The notes under the pieces: model-generated
Seen by the model: only the letters and a program-made list of their open reading frames with translations
Databases searched by the model: none
Told to the model about the DNA's origin: nothing
DNA from: Agelas oroides
Taxonomy: Eukaryota; Porifera; Demospongiae; Agelasida; Agelasidae
Direction: 5' to 3'
Length of the DNA: 64,000 nt
NCBI GenBank assembly: GCA_949130485.1
Contig: OX422192.1
Coordinates: 6,074,085-6,138,084 of the forward strand
Program-made: the position numbers and the translations under genes
Shown here: positions 55,341-64,000 of the stretch, piece by piece
Layout: each line of letters begins with the position of its first letter
How positions within the stretch are numbered: position 1 is the stretch's first letter

Positions 55341-57545
55341 GGGAATGTAGAACATTGTGGGGCGAGCGTGAGCAAGCAATGCACTACAGCATTGACTGCT
55401 TATGTAGCTAAGGGTTTACTGCCAGTGAAGTATCAGATCACAGTACACAGGCCATTCATGCATGCATAGCATGTAGCTAAAATGACGTTTGTAACTCTAC
55501 TGTCTACAAAAGTGCTCAATAGCTTAGAAAAATTGTCATGGTTGCAGAGAAGAGCTTTTCATGGGGTAGTACCACAACAGAGCCATTTGTCCTACCAGCA
55601 CACAGCTACTCTGGTTGTTACAATTATAGGCTAAGATTAGTCAGAACACAGCCCAACTCTGGCATGCATAGTCCTTCAAGACTTGAGGCATCTGTTTGAG
55701 AAACAGTATATAGAGGGAAGTCGCCACACATCAGCTATGGAGCAAAATCTCTGCTGCCTACTGTGTTCGGTAAGGGGACAGTTCCAAACTATTTTTTAAA
55801 AATTAGCATTGTTATGACGTTAAGTCTTGGATCCTCTCCCCCCCCCCCCCCCCCTCTTAGTGTCATGGCAAAAGTAGCTGATAGTCATACCTGGACTTGA
55901 AGAGTGGCAGATATACATGTAGGACATTCTTAGCGTCATGGCCCTAACCCCCCCTTAGCGTCATAATGACGTTAATTTTTTAAAAATACTTTGGAAGTGT
56001 CCACTAAGCTGCATGAGCCTTTCTACACAACTGTTAGCCCTTGTACACTTACTGAATAGGTGCTATGCTCCAGCTACCTATCCCGAATGTCGTCGCCAAA
56101 ACACAACTGCTATCTCTCGTACAGTAGGTGCACACACTCCGGCTGTCATTCCTGGCTATCTTTCATAACTGTCGTCATTCAAGCTCACCCTGCCAGAGCT
56201 GTACAAAAATCTTACTTACACTCCGCATGCGGCCCGCGGCTATCATGTTAAATTACAGCATCAAGAATATATGGAGCGACGTACGACAGAAAATAATAAT
56301 ATATGAAAAATTGCAATAGAACACACTAGTGTGGGGCTCGTGGGGCCCAATGGTCCCCCATTCTAACGGGGCCCCAAAATCTTATGACACCGGCTTATTT
56401 CGACACATTGTCCCTGCTGTACGATCTGAACCAAGAGCCAAAACAGCATGTTTATTCGCATTTGTGGACGTTGGAAATGCTACCTCCTCGTATTTGCGTC
56501 ACCCGCAGTGATTGTGCTCAAAGGAGTTTCTGCTGTAAGAATAATATTTTCGTTTTTACGTGTACGAACAAATTAGGGTACGTAAATTGCCGTTTTCCCA
56601 AGGAAAAGTGGGGTGTACGAATTAATGGGGTGTACAAATTAATAGGGTGTACGAATTAGAAATTTTACGGTAGGCTGGTATTTAGATATAGATGAAGCAA
56701 GGACCTAGATGTCGTCAGCGTGCGCCAGTGACTGTGCGTAGAACAGAACTTTGTGACACCAGCATATCTTGGGGATGAGTGAGGTTTAATATAAAACTAC
56801 ACACACATGTCATGACAAGTAGGACGGTGAACGACAAATAGAGCATGGGACTGAGCATCTGCAAACCGAGGAGATTTACAGCGCACTTAGCTACTCTGAC
56901 TCAGCGCACATTTCTATATGAATTACTGCTTCATGTCTAGAAAACATAAAGTGCTTAAAACTGCAGCTCCCAAGAGACAGTTTTATGGTAGCGCCTCAAA
57001 CGCAAAGGCTGATCCCAAGGAGAAGGGGCTCTGGGAAACGACCCACATGCATGCGCGATCAATCACCTGGGTCAGACTCCACATGCCATAAATTTTTGCG
57101 TGGTTACGGAGGTCTCCGGCGGCCTCAGAACCACTCTCATATGGTCAAACTTTTATACGAAATACGTGCACAGACAACTGCATGCTATGTGTGCTGCACC
57201 AATCCCCACTCTATATGTATGGCCCCCTCCTTCTTCAACCTCTGGATCCGCTCCTAGCTGTGATGGATCGCTGTGAGATTGGCTGGTGTTTAGTGAATAA
57301 TTATTGTTCATTAGACACTTGTCATTGTTCATTAGACCCTCACCAATGTTAGTAAATGCCACTGTTAATTAAATATCGATCAATTTTTGGTACTCAGGTG
57401 ACATATCAGCTTTGTATTAAAACTGTTACAATCATGAGGTACATGTATCTAAAATTGCTGATTTAGCCATTCTATGGTTTGTGTTCTTGAAATACAAAGG
57501 ACTAGCACCGTACTGGACAGGTAGAGGATTTCCGCGAGGTATACC
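55341..57545. other. Intron of gene 2, no gene seen
   Basis: GTGGGGC repeat ends at 55,360 and 56,330, a C-run at 55,838-55,856, and repeated GGGTGTACGAATTA near 56,610-56,660. No host exon. Confidence 0.4.
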
Positions 57546-58640
57546 CAGCTCTAGAAGAGGTGAGAACTCCAATTTTATGATTATCTTCTGATGGGGACAA
57601 ATCTACAAAACATGGAAGATGCTGGGATCTGCCAAACTCAATTTGTTGAGGAGCTGTTTTGCCTCTTAATCATGTCAACAGAAAGCTGAGTGATTTTACC
57701 TGTCTATTAAATATGGTGTATGATCTCAGCTTTGGTTTTGACAAGAGCTTTCTCTACACTTTCCCTTCTTCAGCCAGGGGAGACACCATTTGCAGTCAGC
57801 CCATACCTAATGCTTTGATACACCAGGATTGCAGCCCATACACTGACTTCAAGTGATCAGTAACTGTTGTTTTAATTACACTCTCCTGCAAGTCCTTTGC
57901 AGTTTGCACTCCAGAAACACTTTTTCCTTAGTTGTCTATTTGTAACAGAATTTGCCAGAATGTAGACTAATTGTGCCCGGTTGATGTCTACACTTTGCTT
58001 GCATCTAATACGTACATGTCCCTAGAGGTAAATGCTAATGGGTCTTTAGATCTAAAGTTGTATGCTTCATTTTGTACCTTTTCTAGTTCCATTATGGAAG
58101 CAAATCTGGACCACACAGCTACCATTGGGTTAAGAGTCTCTTGCAACAACTATAGGATGAACCACCAATATTCATTAGTTGAGCTACTAATGCATAAAAA
58201 TAAGTGAAGGCCTTCTCCATTCTTGTCTATACAGCAGCCTAAAACGTCAGATGATAATCCATGGGTACACATGAATACAGATTCTGGTATTGTCTAGTGA
58301 TTGGTATAGCCCGTTCTCTAAGGGCAAAACCTAGCTGCTGGTAATGTTGGTGAAAACAAAGTAGATTGCACTTGTTACTAAGATTTCACAAGAAATACCA
58401 TTCATGTACTTTTCCAAGTATTGTCTGTATCGTCTCTTCATTTTATACTAAGGTGACCATGTCATCACCATATAGATAATGCTGTCTCTGAACTGAGCCT
58501 CTTCATGTGCTTCTGTAGTGGAAGCTGGGAGGTCATTCACAACTGTATCATACAGAAAAGGTGATGCCTTGGCATAATTCTGTTGAGACTGGAGGTGCAC
58601 GGTGAATTTCTTTCAGATATGCTGGCCTGTTCATTCACCT
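57546..58640 (-). mobile_element. Decayed LINE reverse transcriptase fragment
   Basis: On the minus strand near 58,475-58,390 one frame reads YLYGDDMVTLV, a stop, then NEETIQTILGKVHEWYF, matching the YxDD catalytic box and the following helix of CR1/L2-type LINEs. Further pieces continue toward 57.6 kb in changing frames with many stops. Old and dead. Confidence 0.6.
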
Positions 58641-58862
58641 CTAGCTCCTCTTTGTGCATGGTTTTGATGTAAATTGGAACACATTTAATATGTGCTTACA
58701 CGTAACAGCACTAAATCACCAGACACGTGTTGGAGACCTACTTGACTCCTGTAAAGCATAGTTCAGTGTGTAAAATACACTGTATTCTTGTTGACATAAA
58801 CACTACCAACCTGCACTACTTTACACATGCACACTTAAAGATCTTGTATAGGATGTGCTTAC

Positions 58863-59037
58863 ATGGTCTTTTGACAGGACTGAGGACCACAAGTCCAAAA
58901 GCTGTCAGAAACACCAGAAAGATGAGATACATGAAGAGATTTCCAAAGAAGATATATCGGCCAAATTTCTTCCACTTGTAGTCCAGGAGACTGATCACCA
59001 GTGGATGCTTCATGAGGGTTGTGCAGCCATGCTTCTT
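58863..59037 (-). CDS. TRPA-like gene 2, S1 exon
   Basis: 175 nt, acceptor TTTTCAG, donor GTAAGC: KKHGCTTLMKHPLVISLLD, YKWKKFGRYIFF, S1 GNLFMYLIFLVFLTAFGLVV. Identical structure to 3,908-4,082. Confidence 0.92.
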
Positions 59038-59112
59038 CTGAAAAGTTAATATTACCAAACTAAGGCTCTCAGTCAACAAAGAGTGCAAGATCAGAAACAC
59101 AGGGCCACTCAC

Positions 59113-59170
59113 AATCAGAAAGAGTGGGTGACTGTGCTTTGTGAATTCCTTTGGTTGCCATGACTTAGTG
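59113..59170 (-). CDS. TRPA-like gene 2, 58-nt pre-S1 exon
   Basis: It encodes TKSWQPKEFTKHSHPLFLI; acceptor TCCAATAG, donor GTGAGTGG. Stops in the flanking introns confirm that splicing is needed. Confidence 0.85.
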
Positions 59171-59246
59171 CTATTGGAAGATATAGAGCATCACAATAAC
59201 TATATAAGCTAGTGAACTCATGAAAATCTGTGCACTTGGTCTATAC

Positions 59247-59442
59247 CTGGTATCAATGTTAGTTCCACCCTCTTCACCTGAGGACTGTTTGTCTGAGGAT
59301 TGTTCATCCTGGAAGTCCTCAAGGAACTCATAGTTGAACATAACCTTGAGCTTGCGACTGTCAGCATACACCTCTTCATTTCTGAATTCATCTTTACCTT
59401 CATTAGTTGTAACACACTTACTGAAGACCCTTTCAGCAACAT
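59247..59442 (-). CDS. TRPA-like gene 2, ankyrin-to-S1 linker exon
   Basis: 196 nt: DVAERVFSKCVTTNEGKD, KLKVMFNYEFLEDFQDE, then SSDKQSSGEEGG. Acceptor CCATTAG, donor GTATAG. Same length and phases as gene 1. Confidence 0.9.
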
Positions 59443-59719
59443 CTAATGGAAGAATCAGATGCAGAAATATTATACAGATTACTTACAGCACTTTATGGAT
59501 CTGAAATAGAGATAGAGCCTTTGTGCAACAAATATGTTAAGCAAAATCAAAGAAACACATGCATCAAAAGCAGTTCATTCTTAGTGACAAGTAGTATCTG
59601 GCTGAAATACCTGTGGCAGTCAGCCGGGCAGCCTTTGCTATATGTTAGTTTTTATCTTGTGTCTACGTACAATGTACTTAATTGTGTGTTGTGCACATGC
59701 TGATTGCAGGCAGGGGATG

Positions 59720-61920
59720 TAACTCTGCAAGAAAATCATTCAGACATAAGTTTGACCACCTTCCTATTGCAGGTGACTTCAATGTTAATTACTCGTGAGG
59801 GTATGAATTTGCACTACCTACACAGCTTTATGACAGATCTTAATTTAATTGTAGCTGATCTTCCTTTTCACTTTTCAATACATCACACCTACATGAGGGA
59901 CGATGGCTGTGTACATTCTTGGCCTGACCACTTTCTGTGTGACTCACTTTTACGTCATCACCTCACACAATTTGATTGTTTGGATTATGGTTCTAACCTT
60001 TCTGATAATCTGCCTTTATCATGTACACTTAGTGTTGATCTTTCTTCAAGTTCTTCTCCTCCCCCCTCTTCATTCTCTACCAAAAATCATGTTTCTTGGA
60101 AAGCAGCAACAATTGATCAGATTGCCCAATTACCTTTATTCCTTGATTCCGTGCGGGACTGTTGTGACCTTTCATGCACACTGCACCTTCAGGTCTTAGA
60201 TGATTTTTGTGCAAGGTTGAGTGATTGTCTTAATGATTCAGCTTTGTTTTCACTTCCAACCATTCGTGTAATTTGAATGCACATCGGCTCAAGGAGATGG
60301 CATTATATCTGGAAGCAATCTGGCTATCCCTCTCAATGTGTGCTCTATCAAATCAAAAGCTCTGCCAAATCAAGATACAAGTATGAAGTGCGATGACTTC
60401 GGCATCGCAAAGAGTTCATCACACGTGTGAAGATGGCTGCTGCTATTACATGATCTGATCCTAAAAGCTTTTGGCAACAAGTCCATTAAGTGAAAATCAG
60501 CTGCTCCAGCCCCATCAGTTGATGGCTCATCTAGTCCTGATCATATTTCACAACTTTCCTCTGCAAAACTACGCAATATTTTGAACTCACAAGATCCTCA
60601 TGGTCCAGCCTTACGTAGGCCTCTAGCCTCGCTGTTTACTGCCATCCTCAGACATGGTTAAATGCCCAAATCATTCAGAAACTGCATTCTTGTTCCCATC
60701 CCCAAGGCTAATAAAGATCCTTCCATTTCTGACAATTATTTTCCCATTTCTCTTGCACCAACTTTGAGCAAAGCTCTGGAATGGTGTATTCTTGTAATGT
60801 TCCCTGAACACTTTCTAACATCAGGACTGCAATTTGGTTTCAAAGCAAAATGTCCTCAACGCTCTGCACTGGAACCTTGAAGAATATTGTTGCAAAGTAC
60901 ATGCATGAAGGTACATCTGCTTTGGCTTGTTTTCTTGATGCATCCAAAGCGTTTGATTTTGTCAACCATGAGATTCTTTTCAACAGTTTACTTGAAAGAG
61001 ACTTTCCTGTCCATCTAACTCATTTCTTGCTTTCCTGGAACAAGGATTAGCGAATGTCAGTCAGGTGGATGACCTCACTCTAAGACAGCTTTCCCATCTC
61101 TAACGGCATTTGGCAAGGTGGTGTACTCTCTCCCATCCCCTTCACCATCTACATTGATGATTTACTGAACGATTTACACAACGTGGGTGTTGGGTGCTTC
61201 TCTGACTCTCACTTCGCTGAAGCATTAGGCTATGCTGATGATGTAGTCTTACTAGCTCCATCACCTGCAGCCCTGAGGATGATACTATGATGTTGCGAAC
61301 AATTTGCCAACATACACAGCCTGCCGTTCAACCCCTCTTTGTCCTCCTGTAGAGCTCATTTCATGTTATGTGGTCAACAACTCGTCTTTGTTGACATGGT
61401 CACAGACCTGGGGCATCATATTCATTATGATCTGAGTGATGCCCAGGATATTAATCACAAGTTGCGTGACATGGTCAAGAAGGCCAGTTGTTCATTAGCC
61501 CCCTTCCCCCATGTTGGTCCTGTTATTCTGACATGTCTGTTTCAGACTTATTGTCCCCTTCTCTATAGTTCAGCACTCTGGTCACTTTCCTATCCTGCCC
61601 TCTATCACATTGAGGTTGCCTTCAACAAGATTCTTAGAAGGATTTGGCACCTACCCTTTCAAAGTCATACTGGTATAGTTCACTGCGTGGCAAATCTGGA
61701 AAGTCTAAACAACCTTGTCTACCAGCGCTCTACTTCTCTGTTGTCTGCAACTCTTAAGTGTCCCTCTATCCTTGTTCGTGCAATCTTTCGTCATTCCTCC
61801 TGCAGTTACTGTTTTTTCCTTGTCTATAACTCTTTGTTTGGATTGTGTCACCAAGTGTCACTATCAGTACCGTGTGTGTGCTACAGTTATTCGCTGCTGG
61901 AATTAACATTAGATTAAGTG
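59720..61920 (+). mobile_element. LINE (Jockey/CR1-like), 5' truncated and broken
   Basis: The endonuclease C-terminal part has GDFN (59,772-59,783), SWPDHFL and NLSDNLPLS; the reverse transcriptase has PIPKANKD, SKALEW, FLDASKAFDFVNH (about 60,930-60,972), GGVLSPIPFTIYIDDL and YADD (61,231-61,242); a C-terminal region runs to about 61,917. Stops and frame changes lie between these parts, and the N-terminal endonuclease is missing. Inserted in a gene 2 intron with no counterpart in gene 1. Confidence 0.85.
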
Positions 61921-62372
61921 CTGTTGCTTATAGCACTAAGCCTCTAGTTAGCCTTCCCAGCCAGCATACAGCAAGGGAAAGCTGTGAAAACATGGCCACT
62001 TTGTGCTTCAACAGCCCAATTATGCAGTAATACACCTACTGGAACTGTACTGGAAGCCCCTGAGTTTGGGCACCTCGCTATAAGGGACAAAATGTTGCCT
62101 CCCAGTGGTATCTGCTGTAGAGGCGTTCCACTGTATTGCTTAAAAGCATTCATTTTGAGAATCAACCACTGTCTTAGATTCTGATCCTGTTCTAACCAAT
62201 GTACACTGCATGTGTGACACCATAGAGCTAGCTGCCAAAATTGGTGGGAATAAGCCCCCTTATCTCTTCCACCACAAGTCATTCTAACCCTATTTCAGAA
62301 CACTGTATGCAGTGCAGTGCAAACCATTATATTTTGGAACATTGTAATGCTAACAGTATCATGCAAGCTTAC
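61921..62372. other. Intron of gene 2, matching gene 1 minisatellite flank
   Basis: 62,155-62,372 is collinear with 11,640-11,830, and holds a single copy of the gene 1 minisatellite unit (GTAATGCTAACAGTATCATG). Confidence 0.8.
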
Positions 62373-62479
62373 CCGGCATAAAAGCAATTAAGCCTCTCAT
62401 TGGAGTAGTAGACACTCTGTCAGAACTCTTCAACATCTCCTTCCATTTCTCCTGCTCCAGAAGGAATGCAGCAACATCC
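62373..62479 (-). CDS. TRPA-like gene 2, exon after last ankyrin repeat
   Basis: 107 nt: DVAAFLLEQEKWKEMLKSS, TTPMRGLIAFMPG; acceptor CAAACAG, donor GTAAGCTT. Further ankyrin exons of gene 2 should lie beyond the right edge. Confidence 0.9.
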
Positions 62480-64000
62480 CTGTTTGGAAAGTGAGCTAAA
62501 TAAGCGTGCACTAAATTTGACCAGAACAGAAATTGCATTATTTGGCTAAAACATAAAAATTCAGGCCTGTAGTCAGGATTTTCAGAAGGGGGGGATCCAT
62601 ATGCACATATGCATGGATAAGCATACAAGACAGGTAGGGGGGTCTGAGACATGTTTCCCCAAGAAATTTCGAAAATTTAGATGCTCTGAGATTGCTTCTG
62701 AGGTCATTTTGGGACAGAAGCTGAGCGTAGTAGCTACATGGCCGGCAGATTATTCAATCTAGATTTTGTTTGGCTGTATCTTATTCATGTATGGATATTT
62801 GCTAAGCTAGATAACATCCAATCTCCACGAGAGAGGTAGCTGCAGAACAGCAGATGGGTGACAGATGGTGGAACAGTATATGCAAAGAATTCTGTAATTA
62901 TGTAGGAAGGAAGAGCATCAAGCTTATTGGACAGAAACAGACCAGACTACCGTATTATATATGCTTCCACGCGTTTTCAATTTGTGAAGAGCGTATGACT
63001 CCAGGCAGTTCAGTTGGTGGCGATTCACTTGAACGGCGATTTCTTTACACACGCATTGATTTTATGTGACCTTTCATTGCAGTGGCGTGAACTTTAGGTA
63101 ATATAGCAAATAGGTTATATTATCTATGCAGTTTGTACGCTCGTTCCAGATTCATCTGCCAATAATAATGCGGTGCACAGCAGCAACTAAAACTGTTTGG
63201 ACGGTGGTGACTCTCCATCGCATGAAGTTAGTGGACCACTTAAAGTAGGGCATTTAAAATGTATAGCTAGGAGGTGTATAAAATTTTTGGGGGCCAAAAG
63301 TGGGATTTGAGCGAACCCCCTCTAATCCCCTACATATACGGACCTGACATTGGTATCTAACTGTCAGAGAAGTCTTTGATCTTGCTGAGGAAGTGAAGAC
63401 ATTAGCTGAAGACCTGACTATAAAAGTATAGACTTATATGATGACCAACTTTCATGTATCCCCCAACTAGTAATCTGCTTCACTTGACCCCAGTTCTGGA
63501 TGTGAAGTTCCTATCAGAGATAGTGGAGGGCCACCCTGACAACTCTTCTCCTTCAGATAAATGACACATTTATTTCGGCACTTTCTAACCTAAAGTACTT
63601 GATCATAAAAGATCGCTAAAAAGCAATTGCAGTACCACTCACTAAAATACAGTATTCCTATAAGTATGTGTTACTACTAATCTAATGAAAATTGCAGAGG
63701 AAAGTCACCATGCATGCTAAATTAAAGCCAGACAATCTTGAAATATTACACTGTGAAGTAACCAGAAGGATATCTGCCACCTTCTGCGTTCTGTAAGTAA
63801 CCTAGCTTGTTTACACAACTGCTTGCCCTCATACAGTAGATGCTTACGCTCCAGCTTTCCCTCCTAGACGTTTCTTGTAACTGTATCTTCACTCACGCAG
63901 ACATGCTAGAATTCTTGGTTGCTGCATGCTAAGTAGAAATTTTACTGTTGTCTGTACACGGTGTGCGGCTGTTGTTTTAAATTATAGTATCTTAAGACAT
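62480..64000. other. Intron of gene 2
   Basis: 63,395-63,660 aligns with 12,740-13,010 of gene 1. An insertion at about 62,570-63,350 is absent from gene 1. No exon seen. Confidence 0.55.

Overview
The window is animal nuclear DNA. Coding sequence is broken into short exons with GT-AG introns, intergenic and intronic DNA is full of MITEs, SINEs, LINEs and retroelement fossils, and there are no bacterial operons. The host genes are TRPA-type cation channels (ankyrin repeats plus a six-helix channel). The plain invertebrate TRPA style together with Penelope-like and DIRS-like elements and many TIR/foldback elements suggests an early-branching invertebrate, perhaps a sponge; this is an inference from style, not proof.

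Layout. All recognised host exons lie on the minus strand. Gene 1 starts at a first coding exon near 42.77 kb and runs down to the left edge of the window: first exon, about 20 kb of intron, N-terminal ankyrin exons (22.6-12.5 kb), pre-S1 exons (4.5-4.2 kb), S1 (4.0 kb), a short S1-S2 loop exon (1.75 kb) and the S2-S5 exon (1.66-1.24 kb). Its pore exon would lie beyond base 1. Gene 2 is a close paralogue entering from the right edge (last ankyrin exon 62.4 kb, pre-S1/S1 at 59.4-58.9 kb, loop and S2-S5 at 54.2-53.6 kb, pore/S6 at 52.4 kb, post-S6 at 51.6 kb). Its exons match gene 1 in length and splice phase one for one. A two-exon ankyrin remnant (gene 3) lies at 48.0-47.0 kb, and two further decayed ankyrin exons lie in the long first intron of gene 1 (31.3-30.7 and 29.3 kb).

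Mobile content. Two Penelope-like fragments (5.5-6.9 and 16.2-18.2 kb) and a related inverted pair (18.6-19.0 kb) carry six hammerhead-ribozyme-like motifs; the one at 6.85 kb has all three stems. LINE remnants lie at 3.1-3.5, 57.5-58.6 (minus) and 59.7-61.9 kb. A broken DIRS-like tyrosine-recombinase retroelement spans roughly 32.7-40.0 kb and is itself split by a repeat-rich insertion at 35.2-38.1 kb. Several MITE families recur: a TAGCCTCG foldback family with 9-bp target duplications, a CACTG-TIR family, a TTAA-flanked piggyBac-like family (one copy splits an ankyrin exon), a TTAAGGTGGC family and a hAT-like element. tRNA-derived SINEs occur at 2.3, 23.4, 30.3 and 50.4-50.6 kb.

Most striking: a 21-copy, 31-bp minisatellite sits directly downstream of a gene 1 exon, and each unit looks like a copy of that exon's own 5' splice site; the paralogue has a single copy at the same place. 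Together the channel exons describe a locus built by tandem gene duplication, tandem exon duplication and transposon insertion.
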